Origin: Talaromyces rugulosus
Taxonomy: Eukaryota > Ascomycota > Eurotiomycetes > Eurotiales > Trichocomaceae
Assembly (NCBI RefSeq): GCF_013368755.1
Contig: NC_049566.1
Location: forward strand, 2,542,001 to 2,606,000
DNA: 64,000 nucleotides
Reading direction: 5' to 3'
The notes beneath the pieces were generated by a model. It made no database searches and was not told the DNA's origin. It saw only the letters and a list, made by a program, of their open reading frames with translations. Below are positions 22,744 to 34,736 of the stretch, piece after piece. A program made the position numbers and the translations under genes. Position 1 is the stretch's first letter; each line of letters starts with the position of its first letter.

Positions 22744-24503
22744 ATGAAAAGGGGTAACAGATGCGGCACATGCAGAGGTCGGCGCTGAGAATCTGCTTAA
22801 TACCTGTGCCGTGCTAACACGTGAACCAGATCGCCGAGTAAAATGCGACGGATCAATGCCGATGTGTCTGCAATGTCAGAGTACATCTAACAAATGTCAA
22901 GGATATGGAAGTTGGCTTTCCTGGCCCGAAGAACGAGACCGCAAGCAAGGCGCTATATTTTTCAAGTCGTCTCGGAGTACACGGCCGGTCGGAAGACTTC
23001 GGTTTGTCAACGTGTCAACGTGGGATGTAGAAATCCATCGCTATCTGTCACATTGCGCATCAAGTATAGCAGTCCTCTTTATCTCAGAAAATTTTTACTA
23101 GCGGTCATTGACGATTAAAAGGTTCCGCCCAACCAACCATCCCGGCACAGATACCTTCCCGTCGACTGAATTCTGCAGCCGAGCATAATCTATTTCAATA
23201 CTGTGAGTGTTGTCCTGTTGTTTTGAAATACTATCTTCACTAACCATTGTCCTGGCAGTCGATCATGTTGTGGTGCAGGCCCTTGCCACTATTCCTCGTA
23301 CCAGTGTTACATTGCGTGCCGTGATAGCGCGCCTCGCTCTTTCTAGCAATGCACAGTCATCTCAAGCAGTGATGCAATCTATATTTGCATTGTCATCGCT
23401 ACACCGCCATGGCATTCAGCTTCAGACCATCAAGTTCAAAACATCGGCACTTGGCGCGCTGAGATCTTCTTCGGGTAGCGGAATTGGCCGTCACGAAGTG
23501 GCCCGGCATATTGCTGCTTTGATGTTGCTCTGCGCCTACGAGGTATTTCTATGAGAATATAACGCCGAGTCTTTAATTGCCTGCTAATCCCATCCTGAAT
23601 AGATTGAACAAGCATGGAATTCTTCGTGTCAATGGCTGTTTTATATTAACGGTGTCAAGAATGTGATCAAAGCGTCCTCACCAAGCATTGAACAAGACAC
23701 TGATCATGAATATCTGGCGCTATTGGACTGGGTACACTATCAAGATACAATGGCGCATTTTAGTCTTCACCATTGGAGACTGCGAAAGCGTCCGGGCAAG
23801 GATCCGGGTTTCGATCAGCTCGTTTCTCTGCTTCCCAAACCAGGGGTCAAAATATCCTTGAAGGTTTGGTTTTTTTTTTTTTTTGGAAAATTGTTTTTTG
23901 AAATACTGCCAGGCTAATTTTCCGTCTTAGTTTGAGCAACCGCCAATATCCCACTTTATATTCCTACGATTGCTTTCCGAGGTTTTCTCAACAGTTCAGG
24001 ACAAATCTTATCCGACGTTCTGTGGAGAAGATTACAAGAATCGCCTGAAGCTACTGGAATTGAATATTAGTCGGGTAAAAAACGATGACGTGTCGATATG
24101 CTTCTATGAGCAAGATACTGCACGTTGTTTTGAAGTATTCCAATTGGCAGCCCTAATATACATCACACGAATGTTGGGGGATTCAGGAGACGATGATCTG
24201 GAAGAAACAACCAATTCTAGGATCAGCGCAGGATTCGCAATACTTGCTAAGATGGGCACCTGTACACGGCAGTTTCCATTGTTAGTCTTGGGCTGCGAAG
24301 CACGAAGCGACTTTGATAGGATAACGATACTAGACCTCATCGACAGAACACGAGTCAAGTTTCCTTCGGCATGTCTCGTGGGCTTGAGGAATTTGATTCA
24401 GACTTTATGGGCCCAGGATGATCTTGCGGAAGAAGCGCTGGAGTACGAGAAAAAACTCACAGCTGTCATTAGCTCGAGCGAGACGCTGCCCGCTTTGTTT
24501 TAA
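22744..24503 (+). CDS. Zn(II)2Cys6 fungal transcription factor
   Basis: Nuclear DNA-binding regulator of the Gal4 type. Six exons: 22744-22777, 22830-23063, 23122-23202, 23259-23542, 23603-23863, 23931-24503, giving 488 residues; the first intron splits the zinc cluster. Joined, the cluster reads C-GTC then RVKCDGSMPMC, CQ and KC, with all six cysteines. The middle part shows the fungal-specific regulator domain: AAEHNLFQY joined to FDHVVVQALATI, then LARLALSS-type and SIFALSSLHRHG helices, and a helical C-terminal half (LLDWVHYQDTMAHFSLHHW). The exon 2/3 join (58-base intron) avoids an in-frame TAG and is the least certain. It lies divergent to the SRPBCC gene; its target is unknown. Confidence 0.85.
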
Positions 24504-26662
24504 ATTATGTTGTAATCTGGCTCTTCTTGTTTTGCCTTTCTTTACCTTTCGGCAAAGTATAGAGGAATGATGTAGATGAGTTTGCATGCTCACTAACTAC
24601 TGGCCTGTTAGTAAATCTCCCTAGTGTAACTAGTCCAAAAACACATCTTTCAAACACTCAGGATAAGCCCGGAATCTAACCTACTTGTCCGACTAATCCT
24701 ACGATAATCGACAACAATCACGTGATGACAGTGTATGCGGCATAACTATCTATTTTATGCACCTGACTCACTACCGCTAAGCGCTTCGCCTTACGTGAGA
24801 TAGAGCGTGTGTCTTCCCATACCTCAGCAGCCGCTCTTCCTGAGCCTGGATCGAGATCTTGGTCAATCTGCTGCTCTAAGTTTTGTATCTCATGAGTAAT
24901 GAGTTGATCTTCATGGTCCTTCGAACCATTGCCTGATACCACAATGTCAGTTCCGGTTCAAGGATAAAGATTATCCTCTATTTGTGGCGATGATTCCGCA
25001 TCGTTAGAGTTAATAGAAGTGTCGGACATCCTTTGTTTAGATTAAAGTCTGGACTAGCTAGGTGAAGTGTGAAGATTGCTGGGCTGCTGCTTATCTGTCC
25101 TAGTAATAGAAAGAATCCAACTTTAAAGTTATTGTTTAATTAAATATTAATCGTAGTTATAGAGTTATTGAGGGACAGTCGCAAAGTATTAGATATGTTA
25201 GTTTCTAAATAAGTTATAGACTTTTATCGCTTACTATATATTTTGTGGTGTTCTGTACCTAGTAGTTTGTAAGTTAGCTAAATCAAGTGCTGTATTGAGA
25301 ATCGTATATTAATTTCTAAGTGTATCTAAATTGAATAGCAGCTTTTTCTTGTTTTGAAAGACTTATCTATCACGGACCTAGATCCACTATAGTTGTCACT
25401 GGCTGTGTCGAGGTACGATACGGATTGGTAAGCCATATAGTGGCTTGTAGGATTATCTTGTAGGTGAACGTCGAATGATAAGGTAGGAATGGTAGGTTGG
25501 TCACACAACTAATAGTAGAAGAAGCCCCTTAAAGTATTATAACACGTTGCCTCCTTGACCTTCTTAGTGTATAATTAAAGTAATCTAGATTGAAGAACTA
25601 TGAAGAACTAAATACTAGCAAAGTTGGGAGTGTGCCTAGTAACTCCCTTTTTTAAGTGCTATATGCTATAATGGAATGTCAAGACAACCCTTGGTTAGGG
25701 TTATTCAGTCCGATAATTGCGACGAATCATCGGTTAGTCTCATTTTATTTATTATCTCCTACCTATAATTTAAGATATTCAATAGATTGATAAGAGGTGT
25801 TCAGGCTATTGGTTTATTCATATTTAAATGGTGGTAAGAAACTCCGGCGCTGGTGAGATGGAATGCGTCTCGGAGAAACGCTACTAGACGCAACCAGTGC
25901 CAATGTCAATGTGAGGAAATGTGTAGCTTCCTTATTTGCTACTACACTAACTGCTTATTTGATTACCCAGGATACGAGATGTTTGCCAGATTACAAACCC
26001 GCTTAGCTTTTCTGTCATGGGATTATTGCTACTACAAGACACACGGTCGAACAAGCACAAATAGGAGTGTGACGTTTGAAATGTTTGAATCAACGCTCTT
26101 ATCGGTCGAAATTAAAATAGAACGTTGAGAAAGTAGAATTAGGCAACACAAAAAAAAAGAAAAAATTTTGCAGCCTAAAGGCCAGCCAAGACACATGCAA
26201 GCTGTGCCTCAGCAAGGGAGCACGCTGCAGTTACAGATGCCCAATCCTGGGCAGCACATATAAGCCACTTATGATTTCTATGGGTTGAACGCCCCGGTGT
26301 AACAATTTGCCGGGTTATTGCCCAGTAATTTAGATGTTTTCGCAGATCACAACGCATCTTCAAATCTCACCAGCTTGCAGCCTGTGTATGGTCCGGATGT
26401 ACGTTGAGTTTTTCTGCATGCATTCAGCCACCACTGGGCGCTTTTAGGTAATGAAATGATGAAAAAAACCGAGAAAAAGAAAAGAAAAAAAGGGAGGAAC
26501 CAAGAAAGATAAGAGGGCAGCTAAGAGCTGAATATCGCCGGACTACATTCATAAAATGCAATGAGAGCTTTGGTCACCTTCGGAATCGAAATTAATTTTT
26601 TTTGTCCCAAACCCACGTATCTAAACACTGGCTTCATGAAAATACTATTTTCAAACTCCAAA
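24504..26662. other. AT-rich gene-free region, possibly repeat remnants
   Basis: About 2.1 kb with low GC and only short frames. A minus-strand frame near 24718-25030 (acidic, QNLEQQIDQDLDPGSG) is interrupted by a stop and might be a relic of a mobile element, but I see no transposase catalytic motif or terminal repeat to prove it. The rest holds nothing I can support. Confidence 0.45.
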
Positions 26663-27094
26663 ATGCAAGACCTAAGACCATTGAAGACTCTTACTCTTTT
26701 CCTTCTCCTCATTTTATCGTCCCACACCGTTTCCCTAAGCAGCTGCATCACCAACTGTATCGCTCGCTACCCCGAGAACTCTGCGTGCACTGGTAGCGAA
26801 TCCGGCCAGGCTCTTGCGGACTGTACCTGTGCAACGTTTAACGGCTATAACGACCAGCTACTCGTGTGTGCCCGAGGGTGCCCGTCAACCGACGTTGCTG
26901 CCTTTGCGACAAATATTCCGACAGAATGCCGCTCAACTCTCCTTCCAGGTGTCTCTGCTACAGCGACAGCCACATCAGAAATGGCTTCTGCAACAGCAAC
27001 CGTGGCAACGGGGGAGGCGCAAATGAATCAGAATCCTGTAGGGCTGAGTGTGGTTGTCGTTGTGACTGCAATCATCAATGTGTATGCATTGTGA
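26663..27094 (+). CDS. CFEM-like GPI-anchored cysteine-rich protein
   Basis: Small surface protein of 143 residues. The start at 26663 (MQDLRPLKTL) is preferred because a hydrophobic signal (TLFLLLILSSHTVS) follows at once; Mets at 26636 and 26561 are in frame upstream. The mature N-terminal half holds eight cysteines: C-x3-C-x8-C-x10-C-x-C-x12-C-x3-C-x15-C, close to the CFEM pattern (heme/iron acquisition, adhesion) but without the usual Asp context, so CFEM-like only. A Thr/Ala/Ser-rich stalk (SATATATSEMASATATVAT) and a hydrophobic C-terminal end (GLSVVVVVTAIINVYAL) indicate a GPI anchor. No introns needed. Confidence 0.8.
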   Translation: MQDLRPLKTLTLFLLLILSSHTVSLSSCITNCIARYPENSACTGSESGQALADCTCATFNGYNDQLLVCARGCPSTDVAAFATNIPTECRSTLLPGVSATATATSEMASATATVATGEAQMNQNPVGLSVVVVVTAIINVYAL

Positions 27095-27250
27095 TTCGAT
27101 CACGTCAATACCACTTGGTGTCCAATGTGACAGACTGGAATCACATTTATAAATAAAAAATTATGCATAAAACTGCCGTAAGGATTGAGAAGAAACACCG
27201 ATGGTGATGAAATTTAATTTATTATTTGAAGCTATACCCTCACTGTCCTC

Positions 27251-28471
27251 CTACTTCTTCAAGCGAGGCGTATCCTCGATTCTGAAAACGTACTTTAACG
27301 CGCTATTCTTCCCTTCCTTCAAATTCTTCAATGCTCCCTCTACACCTTCCAGACCATTTGGAACAACCTCATATGGGTGTCCACTGAACCAGCCATCCTT
27401 CAACCCCTTGGAAAATAGCTGGCTAAACACAAACCCGAGGTCTGCCTTTCCAGGTTCCTCGGAGGGTGACTTGTGAACACTTCCGACGGTAGTCTGAATA
27501 GCTTTTATCGCATCTGGGAACACCTTTTTGTCAAAAGGTAAAACGCCAGTATATGATCCTTGTTTAGGGTCGAGGGCTTTGGCGAGCGTGGTCCATGTGG
27601 CCTCGAGAGTGATGGCGTCAAGAGCATATTTGACAGTGTCTTTCTCGCTTGCATTGACGGCATTTTGAATCTCCTTAACCACATGATCCGGACCAGGGCG
27701 GTAGTCGATGATGCGATCGCCCTTTGAAGAATCGATGAGCGACTCAACGTACGACGCACCCGAACCAGCGACGACGAAGAGAGGGTGGATATTTGCTTGT
27801 CGGGCTAATTTGATAGCAAATGCACCGACAGCTGATGAACCACCGTATATGACAAGAGGGATTTGCTCTTGTGCTGGAGAAAAGGGAGTCGGCAGAGAAA
27901 GGTTCCCGAACAGTGCGACTGCTGCTGTCAGGGCTGCGAGGCTGTTATACTGCAGTTAGACGTTATGCCTCTATTTATATTAGCTTACACTTACGGGATT
28001 GTTGATGCTTCTGCTTGCAGTTAGTAAAACTCCTATTATTGTGATCCCTTCATACGAACTCACCCTCAAAAGTAGTCTTCTCTGGCAAATGAAAAGTCGT
28101 ATACGCCCACGCAACAGCGTACTCCGCATAGCTGCCTCCAGGTGTGCGCATTTCGTGGAATGCAGCGACTCGATCCCCAACCTTGAGATGGTCAGCCAAA
28201 TGAATAGTTACGGGTTTATTTTTTTTTCATGTGGGGATAGCCACTGGCAACATACCTTGAATTCGGTCACCCCCGCACCAACTGCATGAACGACTCCAGC
28301 AATATCGTCACCCTGGTTAATGACTTCGTCTAGCCATTGTGGCAACTTCCAGTCTTTGGGATTGCTGCCCGACACAACTACTTTGATGACGACTTGATCT
28401 GGCTTGGGCGTGGGGATAGGGGACTCGATGACTTCGGCCACGGGGCCAGCGCGAATCACAGTTTCGTACAT
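27251..28471 (-). CDS. zinc-type medium-chain dehydrogenase/enoyl reductase
   Basis: NAD(P)H-dependent oxidoreductase of the MDR superfamily (quinone oxidoreductase/trans-enoyl reductase branch), cytosolic. Four exons: 28471-28256, 28181-28064, 28010-27995 (a 16-base microexon) and 27941-27251, giving 346 residues. The microexon is supported because it restores the conserved block EASTIPLAALTAAVALFG. The GroES-like part has SGSNPKDWKLP and GDDIAGVVHAVG; the Rossmann part has VIYGGSSAVGAFAIKLAR (AxGxxG-type nucleotide motif) and GDRIIDYR. Zinc ligands are not evident, as usual for this branch. The start at 28471 (MYETVIRAG) fits homologues better than the upstream Met. Substrate unknown; no biosynthetic cluster surrounds it. 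Confidence 0.88.
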
Positions 28472-29431
28472 TATCGTTGCTCGTAGGATGATCAATTGGA
28501 AATCGTAGATGATGTTATGAAGAAAGTGTCTGAATATAGTCATGTACGATCAACCTGTTTTATAGTTGTTTGGTGCCCTAGTAGGAAAGCAATTTGTAAT
28601 CAAGCATTCGGCTAGTTTCGCCGCAAGCAATTAGGTTATAAAAACAACGAACAAGCTTTGATCAGCCAATCAAAAGTTGATAAAGCTGTTTTGCTTGTGC
28701 TCTGGTGACTAAAATACGTCATTTCGCTCTTTGCAATATCTGTGGAGCCTGATTAGCTAGTGACGGTTTGGGGCATGTATTTGTAAGCCAGGGCGATGAA
28801 GATCGAAATATTTATCCGGCAATAGACCAGAAATGAGCACCCAATTTGAAAATATTTCAGTATCTTTTTGTATGTGCATGGATGCGATGTGAAAAGGAAA
28901 GATGCATTTATAGCTGAATCAAGAATTGAACTTCAGCAACATGGTTACTCTATCTGCATTTTATACTGACAGATCTACAAGGAACACCTTTGTTTCCAGA
29001 TAATCGTTTCAGGAGATATGTGTGGATACTAGTTGATGTTAATTTCATGCACCCACCCAAACACCAACAGGGTCCTGCAGTGACGTGTATATGTGAACCT
29101 GGATTTGTCCGACTGATCACAGCTGTTTCAATGTTCCATTCGAGTTAAAGTACCTTGTAGAAAACTAATGTAACACAGCGGATTTAACCTTTAAATCGTT
29201 TGGAGACTTCATATTGAATTAAGATTGGAGTCTCCCCATAGGTCGAGGTATAGGATTAACGTAGTGATTGTAATTCAGTGTCTAGTTTTCGCGACTTGAA
29301 ACTGATTCACTGGAACGCGATGGTTCTTGTATACTCCAGGGTTGATAGCTTTTTCCCGCTTCGTTAAAAGCTTGTATTAAGGATAGATACATATTGTCAT
29401 GAATACGTCTGGAGGCATGCATCAAACCAAA
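28472..29431. other. intergenic region
   Basis: Promoter of the oxidoreductase and the 3' flank of the next minus-strand gene. Nothing coding seen. Confidence 0.55.
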
Positions 29432-30220
29432 CTAGCATTTATTGGATCCAATCTCACACATGAAACCATTCCCTTCTCCTTCGACACTTTCTCCGTTTCT
29501 GATTTTCCCAAAAATATCCAACAACTCGCCAACGTCAGGTGCCCCATCAATCCTGTATTTTCCCTGGATTATAACGACCGGCACACCGCGCTGACTACCA
29601 TCACTGCCAGTTACAACCTGCTTGATTCTTTCAACCTCCCGATCCAGCTCCTGGCCGCCAACATCCGCGTCCATGTCACTCCATTCATCTACTTCTTCAA
29701 CTCCAACACCAGCATCAAGGGCAATCTGCCGCAGAATCTTCCAGTCGGATACGTTCATCGCGTTTTCATGGTATGCCCTGGAAACTCCCTCCACAACTTC
29801 GTCTCGGACGCTAGCACTCTTTCTGGTCTGCGCCAGATGGATCAGGCGATGCACCTCCCTGGTCCCGCCAATTTCTCCTTCAAAGAAATTGAAGAAAATG
29901 CCATAAGCACGTCCCATTTGCTTAATGCGAGTGTAAGTGATATTTTGTCGTTCGCGACTCATGATCTTGTCTTGAAATTGTTGTTTGTTGGTAGAAGGTG
30001 TTGATGGGTCAAGTAGATAATAAGGGCGATATATCAAGTTGAAGTTGTCGGCAGAGCCATTGGGGAAGGTCTTCTTATAAAGCTGTAAAGATTTCAAAAC
30101 GCTTCGATGGGCGATGAAACACCACTGGTGATGTGGTCAGTGATGCGAAAGATTCATTCGCGAGAAGCAGCTTACGGAGCATATTGGATCAGTGATCAAT
30201 TCGATATCAAAGGTAACCAT
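29432..30220 (-). CDS. DsbA/FrnE-like thioredoxin-fold oxidoreductase
   Basis: Cytosolic DsbA-family protein (FrnE/2-hydroxychromene-2-carboxylate isomerase-like), a putative disulfide or glutathione-linked oxidoreductase. Two exons: 30220-30176 and 30124-29432, giving 245 residues. The intron splits the active site: joined it reads DPICSWCFIAHRS, a CxxC motif (CSWC) at about residues 14-17. Further marks: the helical insert (VRDEVVEGVSRAYHENAMNVSDWKIL), the cis-Pro loop region RGVPVVIIQGKYRIDGAP near the C-terminus. The long plus-strand frame over the same bases is a shadow. No clear partner nearby. Confidence 0.88.
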
Positions 30221-32185
30221 TTTGTTATAATTGATGCAATCGATTCTATAATAAATTGAATAAATGTTTCTGCGGAAATAGTGTTGCTGGGTTATTATAC
30301 CCGTCACCTTCGGCGTTGGGATCACCGAATTGCCGGATCACCGAATCAGCTCAACTAATTATACATTAACTGGTATAAACATACAGATTTATGTTAGATA
30401 AAGCTATAAAGCGGTATCAACTGTATTTTAGGTACTACACCCAAAATATCATTAACTATAACTCATGAAACGAACTGTCAATTAGGCGGGGTTCGTCATT
30501 ACTTGATATCCGCCCCATCTTGCCGACCCAACTTCTCCGTAACACATGCAATTTCGCAGGATTCCGATAAAACCTTTTCGGCTTCGGCATAGCTGCTGAT
30601 AATTCCGCCATTCTACTCGAAAGAGGTTGGTGAGCTGTATACTTCAGGGCTTGAAGTTAGTGCATGGCATCATGCATCGTGGAACCTCGCACAGTTTTTG
30701 TATCATAGTCAGCTTCCTTCAACCTGGAAGACTTAGAATCTCTGGAGAAATGGGGGTGGTACCAAGGTCAAGCATCGTATATAGACAAAAACAACAACAT
30801 CACACACTGCTGCCTTGTCTTGAAAAGTTCACTTTGTCTACGAAAGCAGATGACGCGATCATAACCATGTAAATATATTGCTTAACTGCTGGCTTTTATG
30901 GACCGTTCAAATCTTAAACTGGATATTGACAGGTCGATTGCATAAGGCTCGGTTTTGTTCGGAGTTTAACGAGATTTTCGGGATTCCTCCATTGGAAAGG
31001 GCGCAAGGTGAGTCGGAGTATTTTCAAATATGTCCTTGGAGGTGGATGCAACAGGGATCTAAGATTAAATTACATTGGCTCCGGGTCCTGCTTTTATGCG
31101 GCCGATATTAATGGCACAATCCGATCTGATTTGGAGGTTGATATGGATTGATTCAAATGTTCATGCATTGTCGTCACACAAAAGAAATGTCATTTTCTCT
31201 AGTTTGCCACCTGTGAAACCCAACTAATTTTAAAGTTCTGTCGAGGCGATGGTTATATGCTAAGGGATGAATGGCACATCACCTGTGCTGGAGATTGAGA
31301 TAGGTACCGTTTCGTTTACGCGTTTGAGCGTAGACTGGCTAGGGTATGCCTTTAGTTGGTTTTAGATAGATCGACATAATACCAGTAGCGAATCAACACA
31401 TGTTGACGTATGATAGCCAAAAAAAAAGGGTGGCAGGAGAAAACAAACGTTAAATGACATTTACTTAGCTAGTTTTCAAGGCTAGAAGCATGGTGATGCT
31501 GGTCCGAACTACACACCAACAATGGCTCATCTGGAAAAATACATTCAATTATATCACTCCACTCATCTCTCTCGCTCTCTCTCTTTCTTTTTGCGATCCA
31601 TTTATTAGAAACTAAAGCTTCAGGGGTTATCATCAGCAATGGAGCAAGTCGAATCAACCCTCGACCAATGCTTGACTTTTCGATGTAGCTCTTAGAATTC
31701 GCTTTGTCTTTGACCCCTTGTCTCCCTAGCTTGCTAATGCTGCTTTGTGTAACACTGGTGTATCATATTTTCATCATAAAAGTATAATCTGGCGGCCCTA
31801 AAAAGCAATAACTTCTAATGTAAAATAGCTGGTGGAACAGATGTTAGACCACTGCACGTGTCGCACTTGAGAGGGAGATATATAGAACAAAATCCACGAA
31901 AGGATTACTTTCCTATACATGTAATTGGTACTACATAAATTGGTGTTCAGTAAACTAACTGAATTTACAAACCTTAAATGCCAACTATCTTGTCGTGCTA
32001 ATGGACTACTAAGATAGGCTATTACTACGCTGTGGAAAAAACTTCCGTGACTCATGGCAGAGCCACACAGTAGGTAAACGGCCCAACAAGCCACTGCTGT
32101 TTTCAGAGCAAGCCAGATAATACCATCACCTCAAACTAAGGCACATTGGTCCTGTTCTGCGTATGTAGCTGCGTGCTAATGAATT

Positions 32186-32206
32186 ACATGCATGCATCAT
32201 GCATGT
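32186..32206. repeat. short inverted repeat
   Basis: ACATGCATG and CATGCATGT separated by three bases form a perfect 9-base inverted repeat. Low complexity; no role shown. Confidence 0.7.
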
Positions 32207-33258
32207 ATGTGTGATTCATGATCTGGATCAAGTCAGGGCTGATCGCCCGCTAATCCTTTCCAGGAATCTATACATCTGGCCTACACATTACGCCGAGCTT
32301 TTTTTATTGGGCTATTGTTGTCAATCGCATCGATTTCTAGCACCTTCGATTCTGGACTCTTATCATTCTATTAAATGTGGTATGATGTCTAGTACTAAGA
32401 GGGTCATGGCATCGGCTTCAAAGTTCGACCCGCGCCAATATTTCAAAAGCCTTCTGGTAGCCGATGCCAGCCCGACATACGGGGTACCCCCACTGTACAA
32501 GCCCGGTATTTGTGACATCAGAAGCTCGGAAATAGCTGAGAGATTGCTATAGCCGCGGAAAAACATGTAGAAAGTTCCGTACCGGGCATATCTTACTTTC
32601 CATGCGTGGTTCCGGAACGGTAAACGGGCTTAACGCGACAGATTAGTGACATCGTAGCGTCTAGGGATGTCATATCTGTCTCGGATTGGGGACCATGACC
32701 CGTATCCAATGCCACAAAGTCTTTCGCCTCGGAAAATACGATAGAGTGATTTTTGGTAAAAACTAGGCTAAAGCTAGTGCTTGTTCAACGTGAGTTGTTC
32801 CGTGCATACGGAAACGAAAACGAAACCCAGCCAGCCCCAAGACAGGGGTATACAAAATGTGTTGGAATCATTTAGATGAAAGAGTGAGAATAAGGTCAAT
32901 CAATATACATGAATCGGTGGTCGAAGGTATTTCGACTTCCGACTGGCCGATTGAGTGGATATGCAGTGCCGCGTCCGTATATGCCTTATAGTTGGGGGTG
33001 ATTCCCCATCTTGGCACTCAGACGGGAAAAAAAAAGAAAGGGCGGCAGGTTTTGAAATCACACCGAGGCGCCAGTATTGGCTACATGTGGAATATTCTCC
33101 GTGATTGAAGTCAAGCAAGCGGGGCCAATGGAAATGTCACCTCGCATACGTCTAAACGCCGTTGGCCTGTAACGAATCAATATTTGAAAGCTGCGACCCT
33201 GGCGTCAAGTGGTGTTTCAAACGCCGTCTGATGGATTGTTGGCACGGAGTATGTGGGT

Positions 33259-33274
33259 GTACGTACGTACGTAG
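33259..33274. repeat. GTAC microsatellite
   Basis: Three and a half copies of the self-complementary unit GTAC. A simple repeat. Confidence 0.75.
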
Positions 33275-34736
33275 CGACGGTGTGGAGAAATCAGTGGTGA
33301 CTCTTTCCAGACATTATATCGGAAATCCTCCTAGACACATGTCACTCACGTGTTGGCTTTATGTCGGCGGTCTAGCTGAGATGACGCCCTGGTTCTCGGT
33401 AAGTTTGGTGCATAACAATGTATATTTTCCTAAATAGGCAAGTACGCATAATGTGCAAGCGCACTAGCGCCCGAAGGGGAAAATTGACAACGAATTGGGT
33501 GGGGGCATCTGGCCCGTGCTCAACGCGCGTGAGAAATGCGCTAGTCCAGATACGGGACAAGCTCGGCTCGTACCAGGAGTATCGCGCGCCACATGCCGAG
33601 ATAGGAATAGCGGATTCTGCTAGCGCCATTCAGTGTTAACCCTATCGGGAAAGTACTTGAGAGCTCAAAGTCGCGAACGTCAAGACGCTGAGTCAGGGCG
33701 GACAACGCTTTCGACCTGGTTAGCCGATGATGACTCTTACTACTCCATGCTGCTACTATTATTGTTGCCAGCGATTATCGTTTGTTGCCTAGTACTACTG
33801 TCATTGGTGTCATCATTACAATATCCATATTCGTCGACATTATGCTATCGTTGCGTCGTTGCAAGCAGACCATTTCCTGATCAAAGTGACAGAGAACAGT
33901 TGCATGAGGGGAGACAAAGGGGAGGGGAGAACCTAGCGCTTCTAGAAACATAACCGGAATGTGGATGGAGAATATTAATAAAGAATCCGAAAGGAAGGCT
34001 CGCAAATTAACAGTAGGTCAGGGATTGCCCAAAGAGGAAAATACTTGCTGCATGAACTCGCGGCTTAGCCGGCCCGCCTAGTGGAGAAGCAGTACAATGT
34101 ATGCTGCCGTAGAACTCGCCGGGCTCCTACATGGTAACCACATGCATGTCGCACGTAAATTATTGGCGCGTAAAAATAGGCGCAAAGACCAGAGGCAAAA
34201 CAAGGGAAAGTTTAAAAAGTGAGCGCGTAAGAAAAAGTAATGCTGGAAAGAAGTATTTGCCCACTCTGTCGCCTCTTCGTTGGTATTCCCCAACAAGGCC
34301 CTACATACAAGAAAAGAAAATATCCTTTGGAAAAAAAATAATAACAACGTTCCTCGAAGGATTAGCTGCATTTCTAGCTGCATCTGCCGGATCGACCAAG
34401 GCCGAAATGTCAACGCGATGAATTGTTGTGGTTTTCCCTTGTCTTCTGTCAGCGTTTGCACTAACCATATAATCAACCTTCCCCGGGCATGCCATTTTTA
34501 TTGTATCAAATCTCGGAGTCGACAAGCTTTGAGTACATGCGCACAACATCCGATTGCCATTTCGACGTTGAGGTACCAAGCTTGAATAATACTTCCGACA
34601 ACCCTCGACAACTTTGTCCAGCTGGTCTGGTCTGCTATCCCCATTACCACTATCAATACTCAAGTATTGAGGTTGGGCATGCAAACGAACACTAGATTCT
34701 TCCTTTTCGCTTTCCTACCAACCAATCCACGCAGGA

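Larger units (their letters stand above)
30221..34736. other. 4.5 kb gene desert
   Basis: I could not support any gene in this long stretch. Frames stay below 130 codons and lack signals or domains. It holds simple repeats: CT-rich sequence near 31560-31590, an ACATGCATG inverted repeat and a GTAC run. It may contain decayed mobile elements or unrecognised small genes. Confidence 0.45.

Noticed and set aside
24718..25030. possible transposase N-terminus
   Set aside because: Acidic fragment only; interrupted, with no catalytic residues or terminal inverted repeats, so not called as a mobile element.
29399..30004. 201-codon plus-strand frame
   Set aside because: It lies opposite the DsbA/FrnE-like gene, whose minus-strand product has the CSWC motif and family blocks; the plus frame has none.
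34301..34684. 127-codon minus-strand frame
   Set aside because: Overlaps other chance frames, no domain, no signal and no sensible splice partners.
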